Part shown: positions 51,374-59,475 of the stretch, one piece after another
Position numbering within the stretch: position 1 is the first letter of the stretch
Layout: each line of letters starts with the position of its first letter
Origin: CAXBOO01 sp963977425
GTDB lineage: Bacteria > Bacteroidota > Bacteroidia > Flavobacteriales_D > Luteibaculaceae
DNA: 64,000 nucleotides
Direction: 5' to 3'
NCBI GenBank assembly: GCA_963977425.1
Contig: CAXBOO010000006.1
Location: 62,001 to 126,000, forward strand
The notes under the pieces: generated by a model
The model's input: only the letters and a program-made list of their open reading frames with translations
What the model was told of the DNA's origin: nothing
The model's database searches: none
Program-made: the position numbers and the translations under genes

Positions 51374-52234
51374 TTAAAGTGGAAATGTAATAGAGAGCAT
51401 TTCCATTGCTTTTTTAAGTTCCTCTGTGTTTATCTGCAATTCTTGTTGTGAATTTAAGTAATCTATAACAGTTTCTGTTTGCATATTGCCGGTTAGGTCA
51501 TCAGCTGCCATAGGGCACCCGCCATATCCGCCTAATGCACTATCGAAACGTCGACAACCAACACTATATGCAGCTTCCACTTTTTCCTTTACTGTTTGAG
51601 GTGTACTGTGTAAATGGGCACCTATGTTGACTGAACTTGGTACATCGGCCAATGTTTGAGAAAAAACAGACTTTATCAAATCAGGATTACTGCTCCCGAT
51701 GGTGTCGCTTAAAGCTATAATTTCTACTCCCAAGGTTTCATATAATTTCAATACCCAGTCAGACAAAAGTTTTTCACTCCATGCGTCTTCATACGGATTA
51801 CCAAAAGCCATAGAAATATAAACTACCAGCTTTTTATTGGCTCCATCTGTCAACGATTTTATGTTCTTCAATCGTTGGTAAGCTTTTTCAATATTCGAAT
51901 TGATGTTGCGCTGTAAAAACGTTTCAGATATAGAGAAAGGATACCCCAAAACATCTATTACAGAATGCGTCAAAGCAGACTCTGCTCCTCTTTCATTGGC
52001 GACAATCGCCAACAATTCAGATTGTTTATTCTTTAAGTCAAGACCAGCTAAAACATCTGCAGTATCAGCTAATTGAGGAATTGCTTTCGGCGACACAAAA
52101 CTGCCAAAATCAAGCGTATGAAACCCAACCTTCAACAGTTGATTTATGTACGCAATTTTCTTTTCTGTTGGGATAAATTCTTTTATTCCCTGCATGGCGT
52201 CTCTAGGACACTCAACCAACTGTAGTTCAGACAT
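51374..52234 (-). CDS. Hydroxymethylglutaryl-CoA lyase
   Basis: The 286-residue protein has the HMGL-like TIM-barrel motifs: 'VECPRDAMQGI' at the N-terminus (metal-binding and catalytic Arg-Asp), 'GFHTLDFGSFVSPKAIPQLAD', 'HLHSTPQTVKEKVEAAYSVG' with metal-binding His residues, and 'DSALGGYGGCPMAADDLTGN' with the catalytic Cys. It cleaves HMG-CoA to acetyl-CoA and acetoacetate, the last step of leucine breakdown. No other leucine catabolic gene is near. Its 5' end overlaps the 3' end of pyrD by eight bases and its 3' end almost touches the ECF sigma gene. Confidence 0.94.
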   Translation of the reverse strand: MSELQLVECPRDAMQGIKEFIPTEKKIAYINQLLKVGFHTLDFGSFVSPKAIPQLADTADVLAGLDLKNKQSELLAIVANERGAESALTHSVIDVLGYPFSISETFLQRNINSNIEKAYQRLKNIKSLTDGANKKLVVYISMAFGNPYEDAWSEKLLSDWVLKLYETLGVEIIALSDTIGSSNPDLIKSVFSQTLADVPSSVNIGAHLHSTPQTVKEKVEAAYSVGCRRFDSALGGYGGCPMAADDLTGNMQTETVIDYLNSQQELQINTEELKKAMEMLSITFPL

Positions 52235-53240
52235 GTAATTTCTTTATTGATTGTATCAAATTAGGTCCATTGTAAATAAAACCAGTATAAATCTGCACCA
52301 AATCGGCCCCGGCATTCAATCGCTCACGAGCGTCCTCTCCGGTCATCAAACCGCCAACGCCGATCAATATTTTCCCATCATTTAAGTTTTGCTTAACAAC
52401 TTGGCAAGCTCTTTGGGCTTTTTCCTTCAACGGAGCACCACTAACACCTCCTGCACCAATTGCTTCAACTTCGGACACAGGTGTTGTTAATTCGTTTCTA
52501 TCGATGGTTGTATTGCTTACCACAATTCCATCTATTTCGGTTTCATTTACAACTTCTACGGCCTCAATAAGTTGTTCGTCTTCCAAATCAGCCGTGATTT
52601 TCAAGAATATCGATTTTTTAACTTCTCGATGCTTTCTATCTTCTAAAAGTGTGTTAAGTATTTTCAGTAATTCGTCTTTCCCCTGCAATGCTCTCAAGCC
52701 TGGTGTATTTGGCGACGAAACATTGACAGTGAAATAATCCACATGATTGTACAATGCCACAAAGCATTTCAAATAATCGTCGGCCGCATTTTCGTTGGGC
52801 GTCACTTTGTTTTTACCAATATTACCCCCTACAATTAGGTTAGCAGGACGAGACTTTAATCGCTCTACGACTACATCTAATCCATCGTTATTGAATCCCA
52901 TTCGATTTATAATCGCTGAATCTTTTTTCAATCTAAATAATCGAGGCTGAGGATTTCCTTCTTGACCTAATGGTGTTACAGTCCCTATTTCTACATGCCC
53001 AAAACCCAATGCTCTTAAAGCATGCAAATACTTTGCGTTTTTATCGAACCCAGCTGCTATTCCTACTTTATTAGGAAACTCCAATCCATTGTATATCAAA
53101 GGACTGTTATTGTTTATAGGGCTTTTTACAAAACGACAAATAAAAGGAATCTTCAAATAAACAGTCAACAAATCCATGGCTAAATAGTGAGCCTTTTCTG
53201 GACTGAAGAAAAACAAAAACGAACGAATAATACTGTACAT
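52227..53240 (-). CDS. pyrD: Dihydroorotate dehydrogenase, quinone type (class 2)
   Basis: From the ATG at 53240 the protein has 337 residues. It starts 'MYSIIRSFLFFFSPEKAHYLAM', the amphipathic membrane-binding helix pair of class 2 enzymes. Core motifs are 'VGIAAGFDKNAKYLHALRALGFGHVEIGTVTP', 'IINRMGFNNDGLD', 'YFTVNVSSPNTPGLRALQ' with the catalytic Ser and 'LIGVGGLMTGEDARERLNAGADLVQIYTGFI'. It oxidises dihydroorotate to orotate with quinone in pyrimidine synthesis, at the inner membrane. It overlaps the HMG-CoA lyase gene by eight bases. A minus-strand CATATTTG lies just before the start and is one base off the -7 consensus. Confidence 0.96.
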   Translation of the reverse strand: MYSIIRSFLFFFSPEKAHYLAMDLLTVYLKIPFICRFVKSPINNNSPLIYNGLEFPNKVGIAAGFDKNAKYLHALRALGFGHVEIGTVTPLGQEGNPQPRLFRLKKDSAIINRMGFNNDGLDVVVERLKSRPANLIVGGNIGKNKVTPNENAADDYLKCFVALYNHVDYFTVNVSSPNTPGLRALQGKDELLKILNTLLEDRKHREVKKSIFLKITADLEDEQLIEAVEVVNETEIDGIVVSNTTIDRNELTTPVSEVEAIGAGGVSGAPLKEKAQRACQVVKQNLNDGKILIGVGGLMTGEDARERLNAGADLVQIYTGFIYNGPNLIQSIKKLHV

Positions 53241-53304
53241 GGTGCAAATATGCTTCAATTAAAAATGAAACAAAAAATTTAGACGAGCCAAAATTTATTC
53301 TTTG

Positions 53305-53312
53305 TATTTTTG
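53305..53312 (+). promoter_or_regulatory. Candidate -7 box of the metal-uptake operon
   Basis: TATTTTTG fully matches TAnnTTTG and ends only eight bases before the ATG at 53321, implying a nearly leaderless transcript. Two AAATTT palindromes at 53275-53280 and 53291-53296 lie just upstream and could be repressor half-sites, but this is unproven. Confidence 0.45.
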
Positions 53313-53320
53313 AAAAATAT

Positions 53321-53989
53321 ATGCAGATACAAATTGCGGAAGAAAACTACCTGCGTGTCATATTTCTTTTAGGACGTTCGGGTACAGAATATGTTAGCAC
53401 CAATGCTATAGCTGATAGGTTGAAAACCAAACCTTCATCGGTTACAGATATGCTAAAACGATTGAGTGAAAAAAAGCTGGTTTCGTATGTCAAATACAAA
53501 GGCGTAAAAGTCAGTACACTTGGAAAAAATGTGGCACTAGATACCGTACGAAAACACCGTTTGTGGGAAGTGTTTTTAGTTGAGCATTTGTTTTTTGGTT
53601 GGGAAGAAGTGCACGAAGTAGCCGAACAATTAGAACACATTCAATCCAAAAAACTGATTGAAAAATTGGATGAATTTTTAGGATTTCCAAAATACGATCC
53701 ACATGGCGACCCAATACCCAATAGTTTGGGTGAAATGCCTAAAATACACAACACCGTTTTGATGAGTGAAATAGAGCTCAATAGAGGTTGTCATTTGGTT
53801 GGTGTAAAAGATAGCAGCAAAGCTTTCTTAACTTATTTGGATGGGCAAAACATCAAACTAGGCAGTGAGTTTATAGTTGAAGCTCGATTCGAATACGATG
53901 GTTCGCTCAATGTAATTTTAGATAATAAAAAATCACTTAGTATATCTCAACAAGTAGCCAAAAACCTGCTCGTATCCTGTCATGAATAA
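53321..53989 (+). CDS. DtxR/MntR-family metal-dependent repressor
   Basis: The 222-residue protein has an N-terminal winged helix ('ENYLRVIFLLGRSGTEYVSTNAIADRLKTKPSSVTDMLKRLSEKKLVSYVKYKGVKVS'). A metal-binding dimerisation domain follows ('VRKHRLWEVFLVEHLFFGWEEVHEVAEQLEHIQS', with His, Glu and EH ligands, and 'GFPKYDPHGDPIP'). It ends in a C-terminal SH3/FeoA-like domain (about 150-222). With metal bound, such proteins repress uptake genes. It is the first gene of a five-gene operon and overlaps the binding-protein gene by eight bases, so it probably represses its own operon. Whether it senses Mn, Fe or Zn cannot be settled from the sequence. Confidence 0.93.
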   Translation: MQIQIAEENYLRVIFLLGRSGTEYVSTNAIADRLKTKPSSVTDMLKRLSEKKLVSYVKYKGVKVSTLGKNVALDTVRKHRLWEVFLVEHLFFGWEEVHEVAEQLEHIQSKKLIEKLDEFLGFPKYDPHGDPIPNSLGEMPKIHNTVLMSEIELNRGCHLVGVKDSSKAFLTYLDGQNIKLGSEFIVEARFEYDGSLNVILDNKKSLSISQQVAKNLLVSCHE

Positions 53990-54893
53990 ACTTTTAATTT
54001 TCTTAATCAGCATATCGTTATTCGCTTGCAACACCCCTAAATCTAGGGTTGACAGTGAAAAAATAACCGTTGTGTGTACTACCGGCATAATAGCCAATGC
54101 TTTCGACAGTATACTTCCTACAGATGTTTTCAACATTGTTGCCCTTATGGGGCCTGGAACCGACCCCCACTTGTACAAACCAACGCCAAAAGATGTACAA
54201 GCTTTAAAAAATGCTCAAATCATTATTGCCAATGGACTGCATTTAGAAGGCAAAATGAATGACATATTGCACCAACTACAGCGCACGCAAAAAGTTCTAT
54301 TCATTTCGGATGGAATAAATAAAACGGAACTAATTAAAGTGGATGAAAACACATACGATCCACACATATGGTTTTCGCCAAGCATTTGGTCGCAAGGCAT
54401 TTCTGCAGCAACTGATAGTATCGTTAGCTGGCATTCAACGTGGTCTGATACGATTGTTGCAGCAAAGCTTAATTGGTTATTAGAATTAGATGAGATTGAA
54501 AAAGACATCGCCCTTAAATTTAGTGCAGTAGATAGCTCAAAAAAATATTTTGTAACCGCTCACGATGCCTTTAGTTATTACGCAAAAGCTTTCGGCATAA
54601 AACTAAAAGCCCTACAAGGTATTTCAACTCAAAGTGAATTTGGATTAAAGGAAGTAACCGATTTAGCAGAATATGTTGTACTCAACAAAGTCACTACCGT
54701 TTACTTTGAATCTTCTATCCCTAAAAAATCGGTGGAAGCACTAAAAAGCGCTTGCTCTGCCAACGGGCACAACATTACAATTGACGGTCCTTTGTACAGC
54801 GATGCACTTGGCGCTAAGAATAGCGAAGCAGGAACTTATTTCGATATGTTGAAATGCAACAGTCGAAAAATAATTAACGGAATGCAACCATGA
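53982..54893 (+). CDS. Metal ABC transporter substrate-binding lipoprotein (TroA/MntA family)
   Basis: The 303-residue protein has signal 'MNKLLIFLISISLFAC' then NTPKS. The cluster A-I ligand set is visible: His63 ('GPGTDPHLYKPTPKD'), His128 ('YDPHIWFSPSIW'), His194 ('VTAHDAFSYYAKAFGI') and Asp274 ('GPLYSDALG'). Three His and one Asp fit TroA-like zinc/manganese proteins better than the His2-Glu-Asp set of strict manganese binders such as PsaA. No His-rich loop is present. It delivers metal to the permease pair encoded downstream. It overlaps the repressor gene by eight bases and the ATPase gene by four. Confidence 0.93.
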   Translation: MNKLLIFLISISLFACNTPKSRVDSEKITVVCTTGIIANAFDSILPTDVFNIVALMGPGTDPHLYKPTPKDVQALKNAQIIIANGLHLEGKMNDILHQLQRTQKVLFISDGINKTELIKVDENTYDPHIWFSPSIWSQGISAATDSIVSWHSTWSDTIVAAKLNWLLELDEIEKDIALKFSAVDSSKKYFVTAHDAFSYYAKAFGIKLKALQGISTQSEFGLKEVTDLAEYVVLNKVTTVYFESSIPKKSVEALKSACSANGHNITIDGPLYSDALGAKNSEAGTYFDMLKCNSRKIINGMQP

Positions 54894-55675
54894 AAACAGC
54901 ACTAGAAGCCCATAATTTAACAGTAAGTTACAGCGGAAAGCCTGTGTTATGGAATGTTGATTTTCATATCCCAACAGGTAAAATGGTAGGTATACTTGGT
55001 CCAAACGGATCGGGTAAAACAACCTTACTGAAATGCGCCATGCATTTACTAAAATCGGATGGTGGCTTTATAAAATTATTGGATTCGGCATTCAAAGAGG
55101 CTATTAACAACATAGCATACGTACCACAAAGACAAAGTGTTGATTGGGATTTCCCTGCCAGTGTTGAAGAAGTAGTTGCAATGGGTTTATACAAACCAAA
55201 AAAGTTAATCCAAAAAATTGGCAGTGCCGAAAAGCTTGCTATAAAGGAAGCTCTAAAGCAATTAAAAATTGAAGATTTAGCAAAACGGCAAATCGGAGAA
55301 TTGAGTGGCGGACAACAGCAAAGAGTTTTTATAGCTAGAGCTTTGGTTCGCAATGCCGATTTATTTATTCTAGATGAGCCTTTTGTTGGTATAGACGCAC
55401 AAACAGAAGCCATTATCCTCGATTTGTTGCGTAAAAAAGTGATTGAAGGTAAAACCGTTATCTGCGTACATCACGATTTAAAAACAGCCAAAGAATACTT
55501 TGATTGGATTCTCTTCATGAACAAGCATGTTGTAGCCAATGGTCCAATTAAAGAAGTTTACAACGACGATAATTTAGACGCTACCTATAATAGACCTTAC
55601 GATATTCTAGAAGCCATAAGCGACAGAGTTAAGCAAGAATCGTTCTCCATAAAATCATACAAAAACAAAAGCTAA
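54890..55675 (+). CDS. Metal ABC transporter ATP-binding protein (MntB/ZnuC type)
   Basis: The 261-residue protein has Walker A 'GPNGSGKTT' at 37-45, the Q-loop 'YVPQRQSVDWDFPASVEEVV' (the 'RxxVDWDFP' phrase is characteristic of Mn/Zn importers), the signature 'LSGGQQQRVFIARAL', Walker B 'LFILDEPFVGID' and the switch His in 'VICVHHDLKT'. It powers uptake of the metal presented by the lipoprotein. It starts inside the stop codon region of that gene (ATGA-type overlap) and ends two bases before the first permease gene. Confidence 0.95.
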   Translation: MKTALEAHNLTVSYSGKPVLWNVDFHIPTGKMVGILGPNGSGKTTLLKCAMHLLKSDGGFIKLLDSAFKEAINNIAYVPQRQSVDWDFPASVEEVVAMGLYKPKKLIQKIGSAEKLAIKEALKQLKIEDLAKRQIGELSGGQQQRVFIARALVRNADLFILDEPFVGIDAQTEAIILDLLRKKVIEGKTVICVHHDLKTAKEYFDWILFMNKHVVANGPIKEVYNDDNLDATYNRPYDILEAISDRVKQESFSIKSYKNKS

Positions 55676-55677
55676 AC

Positions 55678-56931
55678 ATGAACAGTTTTGTGTTAAGCAT
55701 ATTGGTTGGTTCTGCTATAATTGGCGCATTATGTGCTATAATGGGCGTATTCAATTTACTCCTAAAGAGACCATTAATTGCCGATAGTATAGCTCACGCA
55801 ACGTTGCCGGGTATCGCACTTGGCTTTCTTCTTTTTAATGAAAAAAACATTCTCATCTTGTTTATAGGAGCATGCACAACATCAATGCTTTCCATTTTTT
55901 ATTCTGATTGGCTAAAACGCAAAAGCAAGTTGAAAAACGATAGCATTATGGCCATAGGTTTGAGCACGTTCTTTTCTATTGGTCTCTGTTTGGTTTCGTA
56001 CGTTCAAAACCAGAATTCAGGAAAGCAAACGGGTTTAGAAAACTATTTATTCGGAAATGCTTCTTCGCTGAACATTGACGAGATGATGTACGCCAGTATA
56101 ATTTTGATTGCGCTGCTTGCCATTTTCGCCATATTTCACAAACGTTTCCAATTGGTGCTATTCAATATCGATTATGCTAAAAGCATTGGTCTTAACAGCA
56201 CCTTGTATCTTTTTCTTATCAGTTTATTCAGTGTATTGGCAATTGCGCTTAGTGTAAAAGCCATGGGAATTGTTTTGGCTTCAGCTTTGCTTATATCTCC
56301 GGCATTGGCTATGCGGTATTGGCGTACGCGATTTGTTTGGTTGTTCATATTAGCTGGAGTTGTTGGAGCTGTTACAGCAAGTTTTGGTGCCTATCTATCG
56401 TACGCTTACAACAACACTCCTACAGGTTCGGCTATAGTGTTATCGCTATTTATTTTTGTTGTTTTTTCAGTTGCATTTGGAAACTCAGGGGGACTTATAA
56501 AAGCATTCTATCAACAAAGAAGCAGACGAAGAAAAATCATTGCCGAAAACGTACTCAAACTTTTTTATTACAGCCAAAAAGAACATGTTGATGGTGAATC
56601 TTACTTCACAGAATCTGCTTTACTTGATAGTGACAGAATCAACGAGAATGATTTGAAGAAAGGTTTAAAAATATTGACACGAAAAGGCATTATTTCTTTT
56701 GCAAATGGTAAATACAAACCCAGTCCAGAAGGATGGGAATACACCTTATCGCTTGTACGAAGACATCGACTTTGGGAATTGTACTTAACTCACAAACTAA
56801 ATTTAGATGCCTTTCACGTTCATCAAGATGCGGAAATGGCAGAACACCTTATAACCGAAAAGATTGAAGCACAACTACTGCGCTATTTAGATAATCCGGA
56901 TACCGATCCTCACAACCAGCAAATACCTTAA
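55678..56931 (+). CDS. Metal ABC permease fused to a DtxR-type regulatory domain
   Basis: The 417-residue protein has an ABC-3 permease part at residues 1-278 with about eight helices ('ADSIAHATLPGIALGFLLF', 'VLASALLISPALAMRYW'). From about 282 a soluble domain of 136 residues follows. It begins 'SRRRKIIAENVLKLFYYSQ', continues as a helix-turn-helix ('SALLDSDRINENDLKKGLKILTRKGIISF') and ends in a DtxR dimerisation domain ('LVRRHRLWELYLTHKL', 'HVHQDAEMAEHLI', 'NPDTDPHNQQIP') with putative metal ligands. The same elements occur in the free repressor at 53321. The fused part could sense cytoplasmic metal and gate the transporter. I recall such fusions in Bacteroidota annotation. It lies one base before the second permease gene. 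Confidence 0.93.
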   Translation: MNSFVLSILVGSAIIGALCAIMGVFNLLLKRPLIADSIAHATLPGIALGFLLFNEKNILILFIGACTTSMLSIFYSDWLKRKSKLKNDSIMAIGLSTFFSIGLCLVSYVQNQNSGKQTGLENYLFGNASSLNIDEMMYASIILIALLAIFAIFHKRFQLVLFNIDYAKSIGLNSTLYLFLISLFSVLAIALSVKAMGIVLASALLISPALAMRYWRTRFVWLFILAGVVGAVTASFGAYLSYAYNNTPTGSAIVLSLFIFVVFSVAFGNSGGLIKAFYQQRSRRRKIIAENVLKLFYYSQKEHVDGESYFTESALLDSDRINENDLKKGLKILTRKGIISFANGKYKPSPEGWEYTLSLVRRHRLWELYLTHKLNLDAFHVHQDAEMAEHLITEKIEAQLLRYLDNPDTDPHNQQIP

Positions 56932-56932
56932 T

Positions 56933-57775
56933 ATGGAAATATCGATTTTGATTACCGCCATATTATTGGCCTGTACCTGTGCATTGTTGGGCAGTTTTTT
57001 AATTCATAGCAAACAAGCTATGATGGCCGACGCTATTTCACACGCTGTACTACCAGGTATTGTAATAGCCTACCTTATATCCAATAGTCGCGGAAGCGTT
57101 TTTGCTTTATTAGGAGCAGCTGCTTGTGGTATACTGATTACACTATTGGTAAACTGGCTAAAAACAAAAGCCAAAATGAGCAACGACAGTGCAATTGGTT
57201 TGATGTACACTAGTCTATTTGCCTTGGGTGTTTTTTTAATAACTCGCTTTACGCAATCGGTAGACCTTGATCAAGAATGTGTGTTATTCGGAGATATAGC
57301 CTATGTACCTCTCGACAGGTGGTATGTGTTGGATACAGATTTAGGGCCACGAGCTTTATACATTTGCAGTGCATTATTGCTTTTTGTTTCTATCATTCTT
57401 CGCATGGGCTATAGAAACCTAAGCTTGTTTTGTTTCAATCCAGAATTTGCACAAAGCATTGGCATTTCCATTGCCTTTTGGAATTTGTATTTATTAGGAG
57501 CAGTGTCAATTACAACTGTTATGAGTTTCGAATTAGTGGGCGCTATTTTGATTATAGCATTGCTCATATTACCGGCAAGTGCAGGTTATCTTTTGAGTAA
57601 AAAGTTAAAAACAAACATTCTGTTGGCTATAATATTCAGTATTGTTTCATGTATTGTAGGATATGCTGTAGCTTTACAGTTCAACTTAAACATTGCTGCT
57701 TGTGTTGCTAGCGTAGCAGCGTGCATATTTTTTATTAGCTTTTTGCTGAGTTTGAGGCAGAAAACCATGTTATGA
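56933..57775 (+). CDS. Metal ABC transporter permease, second copy
   Basis: The 280-residue protein has seven to eight helices and the ABC-3 family motifs 'MMADAISHAVLPGIVIAYLIS' and 'SFELVGAILIIALLILPASAGYLLSKKL'. It has no soluble extension, unlike its neighbour; the two probably form a heterodimeric pore. The start is one base after the stop of the preceding permease gene, and the end overlaps smpB by four bases. Zn, Mn or Fe are all possible substrates for the family. Confidence 0.94.
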   Translation: MEISILITAILLACTCALLGSFLIHSKQAMMADAISHAVLPGIVIAYLISNSRGSVFALLGAAACGILITLLVNWLKTKAKMSNDSAIGLMYTSLFALGVFLITRFTQSVDLDQECVLFGDIAYVPLDRWYVLDTDLGPRALYICSALLLFVSIILRMGYRNLSLFCFNPEFAQSIGISIAFWNLYLLGAVSITTVMSFELVGAILIIALLILPASAGYLLSKKLKTNILLAIIFSIVSCIVGYAVALQFNLNIAACVASVAACIFFISFLLSLRQKTML

Positions 57776-58221
57776 ACACCATCAATATCCGAAATAAAAA
57801 AGCAACCTTCGAATACCACCTCAATGATATTTTTGAGGCTGGGATAGTATTGCTTGGATCTGAAATTAAATCACTTAGAAGCAATAATGGTTCTATTAAA
57901 GAAGCTTATTGCGTAGTGAAAAACGGTGAGGTTTTCATTCGTAACATGTATATTAAAGAATACGAAAAAGCTTCTTTCAACATCCCCGACCCTAAACGGG
58001 AACGCAAGCTACTGCTCAACCGAACGGAAATCAACAAACTTGAAAAAGGCGTTAAAAACCAAGGGGTAACCATTGTTCCGGTTAAAATTTTTCTTTCTAA
58101 AAAAGGCCAAGCCAAAATTCAAATTGCTTTGGCCACAGGTAAAAAACTTTACGACAAACGAGAGGATTTGAAAAACAAAGACGTTAAACGCGATTTAGAT
58201 AGAATTAGAAAATCGTTTTAA
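57772..58221 (+). CDS. smpB: SsrA-binding protein SmpB
   Basis: The 149-residue protein matches SmpB over full length: 'NIRNKKATFEYHLNDIFEAGIVLLGSEIKSLRSNNGSIKEAYCVV', 'GEVFIRNMYIKEYEKASF' and the ending 'LATGKKLYDKREDLKNKDVKRDLDRIRKSF', whose tail enters the mRNA channel. With tmRNA it rescues stalled ribosomes. It starts with an ATGA overlap on the second permease gene, so it is coupled to the metal-uptake operon. This placement is unusual; whether an internal promoter exists is not clear. No tmRNA gene is seen in the window. Confidence 0.97.
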   Translation: MNTINIRNKKATFEYHLNDIFEAGIVLLGSEIKSLRSNNGSIKEAYCVVKNGEVFIRNMYIKEYEKASFNIPDPKRERKLLLNRTEINKLEKGVKNQGVTIVPVKIFLSKKGQAKIQIALATGKKLYDKREDLKNKDVKRDLDRIRKSF

Positions 58222-58267
58222 GTTCTTTTCACAAATCTAATAGCTGTGTTTGATCGTTTTTAAAGAC

Positions 58268-58759
58268 ATGAGAACCAACTTATTCACGGCTACCCTATTG
58301 TTTTTCCTTTTCACAGCTTGCGCTCAAGATAAAGCTACCAATACGTACAACAACCCTATTCCAAATTCTGAACGAATAGAACTCACTGAAACGGAATGGA
58401 AAGCCAAACTGAGCGAATTAGAATACAATGTACTCCGAGAAAAAGGCACCGAACGCGCATTTTCTGGCCAACACAATGATGAAAAAAGAAAAGGAATTTT
58501 TGTTTGCAATGGCTGCAAAAAACCTCTTTTTAAATCCAATCATAAATTCAATAGTGGAACAGGTTGGCCTAGTTTTTACGATGTTGGCTACGCCAAAGCA
58601 GTAGGCAAAATAAGCGACAACACATTCGGCATGAATCGTGTTGAAGTAGTTTGTAATTATTGTGGAGGTCATTTGGGGCATGTTTTTGAAGATGGACCTG
58701 CTCCTACGGGTTTGCGTTATTGCATCAATTCTGCTAGCTTAGATTTTGAAGCAAATTAA
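58268..58759 (+). CDS. msrB: Lipoprotein methionine-(R)-sulfoxide reductase MsrB
   Basis: From the ATG at 58268 the protein has 163 residues and a lipoprotein signal (MRTNLFTATLLFFLFTAC, then AQDKA). The SelR domain has two zinc-binding CxxC pairs ('FVCNGCKKPLFKSNHKFNSGTGWPSFYD' and 'VEVVCNYCGGHLGHVFEDGP'). The catalytic Cys is in 'TGLRYCINSASLDFEAN', in place of selenocysteine. It reduces R-methionine sulfoxide in proteins. The lipobox puts it in the envelope, unlike the cytoplasmic MsrB of most bacteria. An upstream TTG at 58250 would only lengthen the signal. It follows smpB by 46 bases and precedes the Nudix gene by five. Confidence 0.95.
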   Translation: MRTNLFTATLLFFLFTACAQDKATNTYNNPIPNSERIELTETEWKAKLSELEYNVLREKGTERAFSGQHNDEKRKGIFVCNGCKKPLFKSNHKFNSGTGWPSFYDVGYAKAVGKISDNTFGMNRVEVVCNYCGGHLGHVFEDGPAPTGLRYCINSASLDFEAN

Positions 58760-58764
58760 TATCA

Positions 58765-59382
58765 TTGACCCTACTCGAATTTCAATCAAAACTCAATTCT
58801 AAAAAACGCTTACCTGGAAACGAGGCATTCAAACTGCTCGGACTTCAAAGAAAAGAGCCTACTGATACCGAACTTAATGCAGCTCGAAAAGCAGCCGTTT
58901 CTATCATTTTTTCTGAGGTGAATAATGTACCATCTATCCTATTCATCAAACGCTCAAATTACAAAGGTGTACACTCTTCGCAAATGGCTTTTCCGGGAGG
59001 AAAACTTGAAACGGAAGATGCTTCAATGCTGCATTGCGCAACTCGAGAAACTTTAGAAGAAATAGGATTGGACTTATCCTCTTTAGAACCAATTCTACCA
59101 TTAAGCCCTATTTATATTCCTCCGAGTAATTTTTTGGTTCAACCTTATGTGTTTTTCGCACCTAGTTTCAATCATCGTGCATTGGAATTACAAAAGGACG
59201 AAGTACAAAGCATTCATTTTTTAGATGCGCGAATATTAATTCAAAACGCTCCATTCGAACAATCCGAATTGAATCTTTCCTTCGGTAAAATAAAAACCAA
59301 AGGTATTTACTTGGACAACGAATTTATTTGGGGCGCTAGTGCTGCTATGCTCGCTGAACTACATTACATTTTCAAGAATTAA
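58765..59382 (+). CDS. Nudix hydrolase, CoA pyrophosphatase-like
   Basis: The 205-residue protein starts at a TTG at 58765. The Nudix region is 'QMAFPGGKLETEDASMLHCATRETLEEIGLDL', whose spacing (GGKxExxD, then AxREtxEE) is that of the NudL/CoA-diphosphatase group. The upstream 'LFIKRSNYKGVHSSQMAFPGG' matches the UPF0035 motif 'R....HxGQxxFPGG' of that family. The probable reaction is cleavage of CoA or CoA derivatives to 4'-phosphopantetheine and 3',5'-ADP. It is five bases after msrB, so these two are one operon, and is followed by a shared terminator. Confidence 0.9.
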   Translation: MTLLEFQSKLNSKKRLPGNEAFKLLGLQRKEPTDTELNAARKAAVSIIFSEVNNVPSILFIKRSNYKGVHSSQMAFPGGKLETEDASMLHCATRETLEEIGLDLSSLEPILPLSPIYIPPSNFLVQPYVFFAPSFNHRALELQKDEVQSIHFLDARILIQNAPFEQSELNLSFGKIKTKGIYLDNEFIWGASAAMLAELHYIFKN

Positions 59383-59424
59383 TAACCAAGCCCTCTCTAT
59401 AGTAAATAGATAACTCTAAGTCAC

Positions 59425-59452
59425 AAAAAAAGAGACCTAAGCCTCTTTTTTA
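59425..59452. terminator. Bidirectional terminator between convergent genes
   Basis: AAAAAAGAG at 59426-59434 pairs with CTCTTTTTT at 59443-59451 around ACCTAAGC. A-runs and T-runs on the two arms allow use in both directions, for the Nudix gene and for the giant gene whose stop is at 59476. Confidence 0.75.
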
Positions 59453-59475
59453 ATTTAGATATTATACTTAATTAT

